Part shown: positions 10,289 to 23,853 of the stretch, in pieces
How positions within the stretch are numbered: the first letter of the stretch is position 1
Layout of the letters: each line of letters starts with the position of its first letter
NCBI GenBank assembly: GCA_021234155.1
Contig: JAJEKV010000096.1
Coordinates: 1,496,010-1,560,009 of the forward strand
DNA: 64,000 nucleotides
Reading direction: 5' to 3'
Origin: Isoetes taiwanensis
Taxonomy: Eukaryota > Streptophyta > Lycopodiopsida > Isoetales > Isoetaceae
The notes under the pieces: model-generated
Told to the model about the DNA's origin: nothing
Seen by the model: only the letters and a program-made list of their open reading frames with translations
Database searches by the model: none
Translations under genes and position numbers: made by a program

Positions 10289-12567
10289 AAGGCTGGGAGA
10301 CCAGCCTGTTCTTTCTGTTTGGCATGATGCTGCCATGCTTTGGCAGCATAGAAGAGCAAGATACATATTGATTTACTTGTGTCTGCATGTTGATTTGAGC
10401 AAGATACACAAACACCATTGATTTGAAGAGAACACTTCCTTAAAAATCATAAGTGGACACTTGAAGACCAAGGTGAAGACATTCATGAAAGATCACACAA
10501 GTATACTAGGAAAGGTGATTCAAGCAAAGCAACTTTGAAGTTTGGAAGACCCCTTGAGTGTTCTTGGTATGTGGTTTTGCTATTGAATTCTTGGCATGAC
10601 TATTTCATATGTTCCATATCTTAAGCTCTTCATCTCCTTTTCTATGCAAAAGATCCCTATGACTTTAAATTCCATGCCTAGCCTTCATATCCTATAGCAA
10701 ATTGGCTAAGGGAACCTTTTTCTAGTCAAAACATGTCTTTCATACACCATTCACACCTCACACATCCACCATAGCACCATCATCTTGAAAAAGCAAATTA
10801 ATTTGGCCACCTCCATGGTCTAGGGTCAAATTCTCTCTCTAGAAGTCAAAACAGAGAGAGAGAGTGCAAAAATTCCTATGGGAAGCAAGAAAACTCAAAC
10901 TATCAAATTGTTGCCTAAACTTTGCAATTTTATATGCACTAGTATCAAATTGATCCATGTCACCACTCAAAAGTTGCCAAATCATCATACACATCATCAC
11001 CATTGCCATGTCACACCATACACATGTCACCCCTCATTAAAAGTCCATTTTCTTTAAAATTCTCCAAAACAAGTTGTTTAGACCATTAAGGAGACATGTT
11101 GTCATGCCACATCATCAGACACCTCCACATCACCACACACGTGTCACACTCATCACTTCCACTTCATCAAAAGTTTTGACTATAAAAAAGATACCTTGCC
11201 AACTTGTTTGACACCTCACCATCTCTCATTGCCATGTCATCTTCATCTTGCCAACTCACCTTTCCCTCTTGCAACCTCACCATGTTATCATCCCACATTG
11301 AGTCCAAAAGTCAAAGAGCCTATTTTGCAAAAAAGATGGGATATATTGAGAATTCTCCCCAGAACCCTAAATCCTCTGTCATGCCAAGATCCGGCAGTTC
11401 AACCAGAATTAATCACCTAATCATGAAGAAATGCCTTCGGACCTGCCTACACCACACTAAAAACTCGATAATTAAATGAAAAGACAAGATTCTGACCCGG
11501 ATTTGCCAAGAACAGGCCGGAACAAGGCATTTTGGAAAGGGGAAAACAACAAAGAACATTTTCGAGGGCTTTGGACAGATTGGATCGAGACTCTTTGGAG
11601 AAAGACCGATTCTGAAGACTTGTGCTTGAATTTGCCTTTCAAGCATCATATATCTATGGATTTCTTGATGTTATCAGTTGATTACTCGATTTGAAGTTTG
11701 ACTTGAGCCTATACCCAAGACACAGAGCTTGGGATTCTGTTTAATTACTGTGTGACTCTTGAATGAATGAAAATCTGACCCAAACTGAGTATAGTTTTTC
11801 GTTGGCATTCTAAAAAATATGACAGTATATTTTTCTGTGCTTGCACACAGTTAAAAGATATTTGCAGTAAGAATTGCACACAGGTAAGAGCATAACAGTT
11901 GAAGGATTATCAAAAGGCTTGCATATTTCATTAAACCATTAGAGATTCTTGCTTGCATTGCATTATTAAGCCAAGAATTTGCATATTTTAGTCTGTGATT
12001 GCATCTCTCACTAGCTGAGTGGTTGTCCCTCTTGCAAGGTATAAATACTTGCAGGATTTGTTCCAAAAACAAACAAGAGCCCACAGAAGATCGATTTGTC
12101 AAAGCTTTGCTTGCTGTTCATAGTCTGTGACACTCTGTCAGACCTAAATCCAAGATTTCAAGATACTTTGCACCTGTTTATGCAAGAAGTGTACTTGACC
12201 ATTGTGTGCAGGCATATTGAAAGGAGATCCAAGCATCAAAACACAAAAAAGATCTACCTCTTTGGATTTGTAAAAAATCACTCTCTGCCAGGGATATTGA
12301 CCAACTTTTGACCCAGTCAGAAATGTATATTTGAAAGATTTGCACTAATCATAGGACATCTGACTTTTTGCCTAACATTCCTCAAGATCTTAAGTAGCTC
12401 TGGCATTTGAAATCATGACCAAATCCTTGTTTGTTTGCATATGGCATCATCTTTTCTAAGGCAGTCTTTTTTCTGATTTGGAATTTTCTCACATAGAGTG
12501 GTTGCCTTAAGCAACCTGGAGGTTCTAAACCATTGAGGTTGAAGGTTTTGCCAGGAACACCTTCAAC
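10289..12567 (+). mobile_element. Related LTR remnant (pre-LTR palindrome plus LTR)
   Basis: The palindrome AGGCTGG/CCAGCCT (10290-10307) and the LTR start TGATGCTGCC at 10325 repeat the organisation seen at 8243-8279. The LTR body is clearly diverged from the first element. It ends with the same 'GAGGTTCTAAACC...CCAGGAACACCTTCAAC' stretch at 12519-12567. The preserved palindrome upstream means this is a 3' LTR with a sliver of interior, not a solo LTR. An AG-rich run at 10850-10865 and two short CAT-rich ORFs have no coding look. Confidence 0.65.
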
Positions 12568-13860
12568 TTGATCCAGCTGGTTTGACAGGTATGAAGAAGC
12601 AACTACTCCTTCTCCAACTCTTCCCAAATTAATTTGGACCAGAATTGGGCTAGAGACCCATTACTTCTCAAATGAGTAAGTAGCCTGAGCCAATCGAGTT
12701 GGTCCAGGTGGCTTTACCCCATTGGTCAAATTGTCCTAATTAATAATAAATAACTAGGCATTTAGTTATTAAATAGCTTAGTTAACTGGTATATTAGCAT
12801 AGCTAATTTAAACCCTTTTATTTTATTCCACAATAGTGTTGTGTCATGATATTTATGCATATTCGTATAAATACATGGAACGTCACATTGATAAAGTGAT
12901 TTTTGTTTATATTGCTCCACCCCCGTTAGTCAACAACGTTGCTGGTTGTGCTTCGGTTATATGAGCCAGCTTGATATTCACCTTTTCAATCATCTTCGTG
13001 TGTATGTCATCGACCATTCTATTGTTTGCATGCGTGTAAGAAGGCAACCTAAATGCAAGTCACACCTTAACAACCTATTAAAATGCCTCATTTATTGCTT
13101 TATGCTCTAATAGATATGAGGACAACACAACCCCTCGACAACTTTTTGTTCAACCTGACAAAGCTGCTGTATAATGAGACATTGGTCAACTCTCCCCTAT
13201 TTGCTTTGATTGGAAACCAACTCCACCATTTTAGGCATCCGTTGTTTTCGTGCAGTATACGTATCTAGTCTGATTGCATCAAGCCTACCCTCAAATAAGA
13301 ATATTGGAGGCATCATCATATCCTAAATGCATTCACCTTGTGTTTGCTCGTCCTTTACAATTTTTCCAGTGTCCCTTCCATACCCACTTTGCACCCTTCT
13401 TGTACTTGTGTTCTTCTACTATTCGAACGGCTTGAAGCATCCTGATTTTCTTAATGCATCCTTACGAAGTTCCTTCGGGGCTTAACATTGTACTATCCAA
13501 TTAGTTTTGTCTCCTTTCTCTGCTCTTCCCAAAATATAGGCACGGACTCGAGTAGCACCTCCATTCCTTGAGACATGTCCACGAAATTTACATGATCACT
13601 CTCCAACAGCCAACCTATCCACATACTCCCACTCAATCCATGGTTTTCTATCTGATGACATATCTCCTTGGCCTGTGCGCGCTTTTTGCTAGCTCCAATA
13701 ACCTTTATTGCATGAGAAGTAGAAGCACGACCCGTATTGCATGGCATAGCTTCTGCTCAATTGACCTTCGAGTGGAGTTCATAACTAGAGGCCATTGTGT
13801 ATAAGCAAAGGAGCATCTCACTTGTATATGTCATACTATCTCTAATCGAAGCTAATGCCA
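12568..13860. other. No gene recognised
   Basis: This is AT-rich DNA with small ORFs in both directions that lack domains. The 12-mer TGGAACGTCACA at 12876-12887 also occurs at 10276-10287. Confidence 0.4.
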
Positions 13861-14023
13861 CGGTTCTATTGCGACAGCAATAGAACCGATCGCAATAGAA
13901 CCGACATTCCTTGGATGGGGACGTCCCTTTGTCACTCTTCCTATTTATTCGGCCTCTCTTTATTGTTCTATCATCGGCATTCTCTTGAGCTAGATTTCTC
14001 CTTCGTCTCTATCCTATCAGTTT
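13861..14023. repeat. Direct repeat copy 1 with 12-bp hairpin
   Basis: It begins with CGGTTCTATTGC, a 4-base loop and GCAATAGAACCG (perfect 12-bp arms), plus a further partial copy of that arm. The body then matches 22140-22284 base for base with few changes (key stretch CCTTGGATGGGGACGTCCC). Confidence 0.8.
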
Positions 14024-15193
14024 TATCAATCATCTACCTGCCAGTTTGTACCAATGATCTACCACTAGGACTTAGGTTTTCCTACCAGTCGTATCAATCA
14101 TCTACCTGTTAGTTTGTACCGATGATCTACGACTCAGACTTGGATTTTCGTGTTGGCATCACCTCTGTTGGGCGCGGCTGCATCTTGCATCTAGCAACAG
14201 GATGGGTGGCAGCATCCAGGGACAGTCCTGTTCAGATTCAAGCGGATATAGATTGTCACGGCACAAGGAGGATGGCGGCATCTCTGTTCCAGAACCTTCT
14301 TTTCGACAAGCAACGTGATTCAAACACACAGGTCCGTAGTTTCTTGCTCACTCATAGATTTTATTTTAGTGGCATCTCGGTTTTTGTCCAAATTTGTGCC
14401 AATAGATGAATCTGTATATGATCTGGCTTGTGGTTTCGTGCTTTCCGATTTTTGAATTGTTTGTGTCTTCGATTTGTTCAAATTGGGAATCTGGGTATGA
14501 TCTGGCTGCAGTTCCTTAGTCTCGAACTTTGGGGCTGCTTCATCGCCTCTGTCATTTCTTGCTTTGTTTGGCTACTATGGCTGCTTCACCGTTTTTGTCA
14601 TCTCTTGCTTGGACACCCTTCAATACATCAGCTTGTGCAGACCTGAGTTGTTTAGGGCCCCCTTTGTTCTAGCCGGCAGAGGCCAAGGATTCTTCTGCCG
14701 CTTTGCCCTTGCCGACTTTGTGGCTTTATGATTCGAGTTTTTGGTGTTAATCGGTTGAGAGATTCAACCAATAGAACTCTCGATGGTCTTCGCTGCATTT
14801 GAAAGAGATCCGCAGAACGAAAAAACAAATAAATAAATAAATGAATTTATGTGAACAGAGCCATTTCTTTGTGACAACTGATTGATTGCAAGGCAGCAAG
14901 CGATCTGTCAAATCCATGCCTTTCTCTGTTACTTTCTAATTCGGAGATTGTTTCTGATTCTTTTGTAATCTAAGCTTCTAGATCCTTTTGTTGTTGAGAA
15001 TAATTGTGATATGTAGGCTTGCAAATCATATATTCATAAGTGATCGATGAAGTTTGATGGACCGATTCCGCTGCTTCTAGCCTATCCTTCTGCATTCCAT
15101 CGCTGGCCCCCCTTTTTATCTTCTGCATTCCATCCCTGGCCCTTTTATCTTCTGTTTTCAACGTAGCCACAAGCTTATTCCTTTCTATTCTAA
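14024..15193. other. No gene recognised
   Basis: The ORF at 14122-14409 (95 codons) and others show no domain. An AAAT-type run is at 14822-14850. Confidence 0.4.
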
Positions 15194-15230
15194 CTAGTAA
15201 TGGTGCCCAGCACATTGTTGGGCACCATTA
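15194..15230 (-). mobile_element. Helitron-like 3' terminus
   Basis: On the minus strand a perfect 12-bp hairpin (TAATGGTGCCCA/TGGGCACCATTA, 9-base loop) is followed by CTAG and then T. This is the classical Helitron 3' end (hairpin, CTRR, insertion at A/T). The 5' TC end would lie to the right but I could not find it. The same arrangement occurs at 31309-31337. Confidence 0.55.
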
Positions 15231-18200
15231 TTCTTTACTCATAATGCATACAAAGTTTATCAAGACGTCTATATAAGAGTTCACCTAATATAATATGCGT
15301 TATATGTCAAGGGTAGTTAGGCACCACGTGTGCTTTAGAATGGAACATAAATTAACATCAATAATTTGTATTATTTGTGCTTAATGTTGGACTAATATTA
15401 TGTCATGCACGTATTAGAGATTTATTGCGTATTCCTTTGTCAAGATGATTTTATGACGATGTTTTATGATATCACATGATATGATATGACATGACATGAC
15501 TTGACATGACATGATATGTGTGTAGTTCCATGGCTTTTATTTGTGGTTATTGTTGGTAAATGTCTAATTTAGAGATGTCTAGAGTGCAGTGGAATGTACG
15601 GTAACTGGAAATGATTGAAAATTGCAGCAATGGAATGGAAGTTAATTTGTTTTGATTATTGAATATGCTCAAAGTGTGGTTTAGAGGTATCTAGATTATA
15701 GATGTCAATGTTAGTTCGAATTGAGCCAATGAAAACTATGAATACCTTTGCAAAAATGATGTGGTACGAACTCATAATTAATGCTTTGGGCTTTTGTAGC
15801 ATGATTGGAAACATGGCTAGGAATCATCATTGTCTGCTAGGTGTGAATGATGTTAATATTGTAAGGGTTTAAACAACAGACAAACAAATAAAAAGAACAT
15901 TGATACTCTTCATGTTGTTCTGATGAGAAGAGTTGCTTCTAAGGATAATTTGGAAGAACTTGGCAAGAGTGTGTCTTATAATAGAACAATTAGTTATGGT
16001 TACCATAGTTGATTACTTATGGTCATTATAGTTGACGAAATTGATGAGTACCATGGGCTTATTATGACACGACTTGTCCCCTAAGACATTTGTAAAGGAC
16101 ATTTCCCCTAAGACATTTGTAAAGGACAGCCGAGGGCAAAGGTTCCATAAATTTGTTATGGAACTATAATCCCACAACATAGATAATTGAAGGACTCAGT
16201 TGAACAGAATCATATCATCTCATTTCAAATTTGAACCTGACAAACTACAATACTCTAGTTTGATAGGCGTAAACGTATAAGAGATATTTTTATGCTTAAT
16301 TGCTCTGTTTCTTATAGCACCTTGACCATGGAGTCAAAACAGTCAATTCCAAAGATTATCTCTAGCATAATGGAAGATTAACTGGTAAAATCGTATATTT
16401 ATTTAATCATTATTGGTCTAAGGGTTTGTATATCTCTCTAGGTTGCTTGATTGCATTGCATCAGTTCCCTCTTAACAACTAAATTCTAGATTCTACGAAA
16501 TGTACCAATGTCACGTTCATGTTTATCTCCTGTTGATAAGCCAGCACATCAAATACACATTTGACATCTCCCGTGCAGAAGCTGCTTTATGCGTTTAGTT
16601 AATTTGTCAAACGACTCTTCTGAACCATCTATCAACACAATTGAAATTTCCTAATAGGGAAGGAAATGGAGGGAAGGGTTTTGCTCGAGAGTGGTAATAC
16701 TTATCAGAATGAAATGACATTCCTCAAACATCTCTTCTACCTTACTAAATGCAGAAGAGGCAAGGGATACACATTGTCACATGTTCATGCAGACCAAAGC
16801 TGCCATCCACTTTCATATGATGTACAGAGGCAAGATTTTCAATAAATGCAAGTCAATATCATCAAAGGAAACTGATGTCGCCTCTCAAAGAAAATAATAA
16901 CAAACTGTAACATGCAAGAGTAATAGGCAAGAGGTGCAACATGACCTTAGATAGGAAAATATGGTGTAGATGATTTGAAGCTTCACGATTCGGCATGTCT
17001 TCTATGGTGCCCACGATGTCTTAAACAAATTAAGAAATCTGGAAGGGTTGCTCTGCTAAAACTTTGAAAGTTGGAAGATATGATTCGAGTGCAGACTAAT
17101 AACAAAAACAGACTCTTCAGATGCAAAAATATAGAGACCTTACAAATGATTGCTCTTTACCTCTCTATACCAAGGATGCGCATTTACTCCTGCATGTTCG
17201 GCATGTGAATCTAAATTCGTTGTTTGGATGCTTCTCAACCCAACCAATGATCTGGCGAATCTCTACACTGAACCTGCAATAACTGAGACTGGTTGTCCTT
17301 GACAAACAAATTTCTCCTCCTTTATCCTTTAAGATGTGCTAGTTTAAGATGTGCTGAACCATAGTAGCATATTGCAAGTCATAAACAATTGGATGGATAT
17401 GCAAACAGTTTAGATGGAAGTCTATGTTCCGACAAACCTGCAAACCTTCTCTGTAGGGAAGTTTTTTTATTGTGTGCAGCAGGAGCATTTATGTCAAAAA
17501 AACCGAGTCTGTACCTGCAAAACAAAAGCAATGGATGTTCTTAAGGGATCAAAACTACCTAGCAGAATATCAGTGCCATATCACCTTTTTACATGTATAT
17601 TGCCATGAAAGCAATTCTTCCTGCCATCTCCAGCTCTGTGATTACCTACAAAGCATTCTAGCGATGCCAAAAAGACCTCAACGGGATGGCAGGCTAGAAA
17701 TGGATCTGAAATAATCTGGATTTGGCCGAAGTCATGCTAAAGAGGGCCGTCTTTTATAGACCGTACCTTATCTCATGCAGGGCCCCAACATCACTTGCCA
17801 AGTGAAAGAGAAGAGTAGGGAAGCGGACATCCACTGCACTTGCGACCACTGCGGATCTCCCCCCCTGCTCAGAAAAGCCAGAACCAAAGCACCAGATTGC
17901 ATGTTTGGTTCGGCGAGTTTGGCTTATATTCCATAGCCCGGCATCACGCGTCACGATGAGTGGAAGGAGCGGACGCCGTATATATCGGACATGTTATATC
18001 CGTGGTATATCCGTGTCTTTGACATGTTATAGCCACGCCCAAAAAAATTTACACGGCGTTGTTGTGGACTTAGTGGATTTTTTGCCATTTAAGGTTGGCT
18101 ATAACATGCCCACGTTCGACATTTACCGTAGATGGCCAGCAGACCAAAATATGGCAAACATGATCGTGACCGTCGAAATTAGGGCGTGAAATCTCGACCG

Positions 18201-19400
18201 TCGAAATTAGGGCGTGGTTCAAGACACACCCTAAAACATTATAATAAAGATTATTCCTTTCTAATCTCAGCTTACCTTGGTTGCAAAACCGGAACCGCCT
18301 CCGCAGCTGTAGCATAGCTATCGCAGGTTCTTTGAGAGAGGGTTACCCGGTCTTGGATTCTCTTGCCCCCCTGGCTGGGGAATACCGGGTCCCCGCTTTC
18401 CCCCAATTTTATTTTTGTTAATTCTAATGGTTGATTTTGTTTTTGTTAGATCATCTAGCTTGCCTTAGTAGACATCAATTTCTTGGGCTCCAGATCATCT
18501 ACTTTGTGCTAAGGAGGGTGTGTTTTTCTCGCCACCGCTGCCCGTATCTACACCGGTCTATGAGGCATTGTTGAATAGCTGCTTTGAGGAGTTTCGCATT
18601 TAAGCAAGACCGGGTCAAGAAGTTTAATTTGAATTATTATTGGTCACTTTGTGAGTTTGCTTGTGTCTCTGTGCGAATCATTATAGGTTTTACTAGCGTT
18701 ACAAACTTTTTGTTGTGCATTATGAGCTTTGTGCACCCAACGAATATTTTATCCCCACTGTGATGTTTCTTTATATATCCCACTGCAATTTTTCCATATA
18801 TATCCTAACACTCACTTTGCCTTTGCACAAGGAAGTTCGATAGGTTATTTTTGTTCTCTCTATGAGATTCTATCAGATGAATGGCCGTCGAGTGTTTTTT
18901 CACGTTCCATTTATTCGTCCTAACAATGCGTATCTATGTTCCGTACAGAGTTCCAGGGTAGTTTCACAAGGGAGTGGCCCTAGGGTGTTTGCACATTCCT
19001 GTTTTATTCATACTCATGCTACATAAATTTCTACATGTGTTGGGACCATGTTCTTGTTGATTTCATAAGAGATCACTAACGCAGTGTTGTTTGAGAAATT
19101 TTGAATTTACCATTGGCCCATGGGCGAGGTTGTGGGTTGTCCTGCTTGTTGGTGCAGGTACTGAAGGGCAAAATCCAAGTCCGGATTCTTAGCCTCGGCT
19201 CTCCTCGTTTCTGGCTTCTATTTCAATGGCTGTTGCGAATCCTCATTGGCTAATCTGGCATTCTAACAGAGGCTTTTGCACTCGTTCCTCCAGTCTCGTG
19301 TCTCTACAATACGGTCAATTTCTCATGTGTGATCTTTGCCTGGGAGTATTTTTTGCTTGGAAACTCGACTTTTTTGAACATTCCTTAGGGCTTGCATGTT
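15231..19400. other. No gene recognised; small tandem duplications
   Basis: A 27-base unit (core CCCCTAAGACATTTGTAAAG) is repeated at 16078 and 16105. GACCGTCGAAATTAGGGCGTG is repeated at 18168 and 18196. A run of ATGACATG-like repeats lies at 15470-15520. ORFs such as 17414-17608 and 17905-18189 have no domain. Confidence 0.45.
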
Positions 19401-22371
19401 ATTAGTTGGTTTGGACTTGCATGTTTCCGACTTGTTTGTGATCAGTTCCATTAGAAGTTATATCAAGCATAGAGGTTATGCTCTACTTTAGCATGTGTAT
19501 GTCCTCGGGATGTTTATTTCGTTTGATAGAAATGTTATTGTCTTTGTTTTGCGAACTATGAGTTAATATTTATTGTGTTTTGTAGCTATGTGGTTCGATT
19601 TCGTTTTATAGTTTTCATGATGGGTGATTCATTCTCTATAATTTTCATGATGCGTGCGTGTATTTTTTGCTTGCCTTGGTCCATTTGTCTCATGACTTCC
19701 ATTCTCTTCTCTTTTGATGTCTTGCCTCTTTATACTTCGTCTAAGCTTCTTGTACCATTGCCAGATTATCCCATTTGGTCATATTGTTTTCTCAGCTTCG
19801 ATTATTAATCGTTTGTGGTAGATTATACTTCGAGTTACCCCATGGCACCAGAATTCTGGGCTTCTTGTGCTTTTACCACATTATCCCATTCGGTCATAGT
19901 ATTTTCCCCATCCGAATTATTGGTTTCTTTTGTATTGTGGTAAATCTTATTCTTGTCGTCAGAAGTGTGCTACATATTACAAGTTTCATTGCTTTGTTTT
20001 CGTGATATTGTGGTAGATTCTTAGTCTTGCCATCGGAAGTTCGTTAAATATTGCAAGTTATGATCTATTCTAGTGGTTTTATTTGCTTCTTGTGGACGGT
20101 AAGATGCACATCTCTTCGTTTATCGAGTTTGTAGTGCTTTCGTTTATGCCATTTTTCCCTCTGAATTGATTTGTCCCTGTTCATTATGCTTATTCTTGTT
20201 TCATTTGAACTTATTTGTTTCATTAGCTAATATTGTGTTTGTTCTATTTTGCCTAGCCTATTCCATTTGCTCTCTCAATGTTGCTTTGTCCAAGGTTCTC
20301 ATTGGCTCCATTATTCTTGATTGCCATATAGTCCATTTGTTCCCTCATTCTTTAGCTTGTTAGTTTCTTTTTTGCACCATTCGCTTCATTGGCTTAAATT
20401 TACTCTTGTTGTTCGTCTTTCCTGGATGTCTTTGTTGATATACGTTACCCTTTGATTCCATTTGCTTTCTTTTGCCTCTTCCTGATTTGCTCCTTTCGTT
20501 CGATTTCTCTTTCATTTTTGTTGTCCCTTTTCTTCTCTTTCTTTTCTTTATCATATGTGTCTCATCCTATCTCCTGTTTGTAGTCAATTATGTCATTTGC
20601 ATTGCTGGTTCCTTTTACCATATGTATACCACTATGTCTCCTTTATTGGCTTTAACTCTTCTATTTCTTCCATTTGTACGATGTTCCTCTTGTTACGATC
20701 CCATTTCCTATCAGTGTCACTTTGTTTTCTTGTTTGATGGGTCCCCTCAATTTGATATTGACACATTGGGCATCCTGTTGACCATTGTAAACTCGTTCTT
20801 CCATTTTGCTTCTATATTTCATGTTCAGTTTTGGCTTTTTGCATGTGCAATTGTCGCCACGGTACCTGGTCACTATTTTTCCTGTTCTTTCTACCATTGA
20901 TTCGTAATCCTCTTAAGATTCATCATACTCTTGTTTGCCATAGTTGGATCGAGATCTTTTATATACTATGTTGTCATTTAGATGACATTGAGGGTGATAG
21001 CTATCTTGACTTAAAGGAAAGGGGTGTGAGAATATTTGTTCGTATATTTGATTGGTGATTCGCATTAAATATTTTCACTTCGTCGATTCTTATATGGTTT
21101 TATTCATATAGTTTGCTTCGACCTTCGACATTTTGCGCTGTTTGTTTAATGCATATTTTGGTCATATGCATCTGGTAGATAATGCTTGTACTGCATAGTT
21201 TTATTGTGCTTTAGGATTTGTACATGTGCCTATCTGGTTTCATCTGATATATGCTTCTCCTCCATAGATCCATTCTTAGCATTGGTTTTTTTTTATAACT
21301 CATTTGTTTCATTTGATCACTTGATCCATGCTTGGGATCTCTTATATATTGTTCGTGGATTTTGTTTTTTATCATCGTACTTCCTTATGGTCATCTTGAG
21401 TTACCTCCAGCATTTCTCGAGCATGTTTTGTGGTATTGATGGACCGTGTGTTCCGGTTTGTTCCTCTGTTTCTGATACTCTCTTAGGGTTGTTCTGTACG
21501 TAGGTTTCTCATTTCAGTGCCAGGTGTGCGGTTAGTCTAGTTGGTCGTATGAGTTCCATTGTTGTTCTCTGCTTGGCTAGTTCCTTTTTCACCCCATTGA
21601 CTTTGTTAAAACATTGGCCTTTTGGTTTTTTGCCATGTGTTTGCTCCATGGTTTTCATAAGTTCCTTTGCCCCTTTGTATGTATTGGCTCCAGTGTCATC
21701 TAGTCCTTTGCTTCAGTTTGATGTTTGCTTCAGATGTTACCCCTTTGTGCCATTTGCCCACTATTGGTCCCTTTTTTTTGTGCATTTATTCTGGTTGGTT
21801 TTACTTGGTGTCTTTTGCATCCCTTTAATACGCTTAGTCTATTTATCATGATTGTCGTTTTTGCTCTAGGTTGCTCCAGTCTCCTGCTTGATATCATTAT
21901 TCTAGTTATTTGTATTCCTATGAACTTGTTGTTGCGATATGGTCCATTCACTCGCCATTGCATCTCAATTTGTTTTCTAACCTCATTTGCTCATTGTTTC
22001 TATTAAATCTATTTTCAAGTACTTTATGCCTTTATTTTCGTTTATTTCATTTTGTCAGTAGATTTATTTGTTTCTAGGTGTGCTCCATTTGCTATCATTT
22101 CTCTATTTGGTTGTGCTTGCATTGTTTCCTTAATTTATTTTCTATTGCGTCAGCAATAGAACCAACATTCCTTGGATGGGGACGTCCCTTTGTCACTCTT
22201 CCTATTTATTCGGCCTCTCTTTATTGTTCTATCATCGGCGTTCTCTTGAGATAGATTTCTCCTTCTTCTCTATCCTATCAGTTTCCCTCACCCTCCCTCT
22301 CTTGATGGTTTTTTCATTGATCGTGTTCGTTATTTCCTGTTCTATTTCCTTTAAATTTGCATTCTTTATTT
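19401..22371. other. Strand-asymmetric T-rich block
   Basis: The plus strand is strongly rich in T and poor in A over about 3 kb. This makes many spurious plus-strand ORFs full of Phe, Leu, Ser, Ile and Cys. None shows a domain, and their resemblance to membrane proteins is a composition effect. Intron-like or long non-coding transcript sequence is possible. Confidence 0.5.
22140..22284. repeat. Direct repeat copy 2
   Basis: It matches 13864-14023, starting at TTCTATTGCG and ending at CCTATCAGTTT, and lacks a 15-base piece present in copy 1. The two copies lie 8.28 kb apart in the same orientation. They may be ends of an unidentified element or copies of one small repeat. Confidence 0.8.
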
Positions 22372-22689
22372 CCTCAGCGTGGCTTTGTAGCCTCTGAGGC
22401 ATACTTATTGGTTTACTCTTTCTCGGCATGGCGCTAGTATTTTATTTATTCATTCATGTTTTCTCTCGGTGTGGCATTGTAGCCTCTGAGTCAATATTTA
22501 TTATTCATGTTTTCTCTCGGCGTGGCGTTGTTGCCTCCGAGATCATATTTATTGGTTTTTTCTCGGCGTGGCGCTGTAGCATCCGAAGTAGCACTGATCG
22601 ATTGTTTTTTCCCGCGATGGTCATTCCGCGGACAGTTCCCGATTGGTCGGCTGTTGTTTCTTTCTTGGCGTGGCCCTGGAGCCTCCGAG
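22372..22689. repeat. Degenerate tandem repeat with self-complementary core
   Basis: Five or more copies of a unit around CTCGGCGTGGCGTTGTAGCC followed by TCCGAG recur at variable spacing of about 50-70 bases. CTCGG and CCGAG in each unit can pair as a hairpin. Confidence 0.65.
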
Positions 22690-23547
22690 TCTTCTTGCTT
22701 ATGGTATCTAACTCATTGACGGGTTATTTTTCTTTCAGTCTTGATTCTGCAGGATTGTTTAAGGTCTTGTGGTTGCCATAGTGCGTGGGGTCGTGCTTCA
22801 ACTAGTTGCTTGGATTTCCTCAAAAACCTAAGAAGGCGTGGTTCTCCGGCCAGTATATGCCTATCATAGGACCCATCCTAGGAATGAATTTACGACTAGT
22901 GATCCCACGGCCACTACACTACAACTAGCAAAGGAGCTAACTCGCTTTGTTAAATACTGGCATTAGGTCTACAGGCGTAGTTACAACATCAAAAAAAGAC
23001 TGTTCACAAGCAATTATGAATTGCACTTAGTAGTCAACACTTTGAGGAAAGGATACCAATATGAACAAACTTATCATATAGTAAGTTGTGTGCTGCAGCA
23101 TTGCTGCATGAATGCTGCAGTAACAACTAAATTGCGGCACAAGCTGCACACATCAGCATCCACTTAAAACGATAAAATTTGGAACGTGTCTACATATCCT
23201 TCTTCATGCGTTTGCATTATAACAAAGACGTCCATGATTACAACAACTTGCGGCTGCAACAAGGAGCCCCAAATTCCAAGGTTTGATTGCGTCCCTGTGG
23301 GCTTCATGCTGCATCCACAACCATTGTGTGACATCAGCGCACAAATAAGAATAAGAATAAGAATAGTTTTTTATCGTTCACTGAGACCAATCGGCCTATG
23401 GGACCCAGAAGGAGCGCAGCAAACTTGTTACTGTCCGGGTTAAAAAAACCCTCGCCTCGAAGAGTTTTCGAGGGAAAAACCGTGGCAGTAATAAGAATGC
23501 TGTCAAACTGTACAAGTATACATCATCATGAAATAAATATGTACATG
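22690..23547. other. No gene recognised
   Basis: Nothing beyond short ORFs and a CCCTCG/CGAGGG inverted repeat near 23450-23475. Confidence 0.4.
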
Positions 23548-23853
23548 TCAAGCGCGTGCCCGAGGACATAGCTGATCTCGCATGTTCATGACCTCCTGAA
23601 GGTATGATCCTAGCACCTGTACGGAGGCCGTGCTCAATGTCACATGTAGCGGCTGGCCAGGCCTGACCAACTCAGCATAGCGCGTCCGGATTTGATCATA
23701 TGCTGAGCAACTTTGAAGGGTATGAGATTCATCCTCAATGACTCCCATTTGGCAGCATTGACAGAGCCTGTCCTGACGTGGCTCACCAATCCATCTGCCT
23801 GTCTCATCTACTATCATCATGCAGCCGCGAGCCAACCACACAACGGAAGCCAT
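23548..23853 (-). pseudogene. LINE ORF2 C-terminal zinc-finger remnant
   Basis: The 101-residue ORF matches the tail of LINE reverse transcriptase proteins: VDETGRWIGEPRQDRLCQCC, then MGVIEDESHTLQSCSAYDQI. This gives a C-x2-C ... H-x4-C finger and the 'IRxRYAEL' helix that follow the reverse transcriptase domain. No reverse transcriptase is visible upstream on the minus strand, so it is a 5'-truncated insertion, the usual fate of LINE copies. Confidence 0.7.

Noticed and set aside
19575-22006. Several membrane-protein-like ORFs
   Set aside because: They follow from the T-rich strand and lack domains, conserved motifs or splice context.
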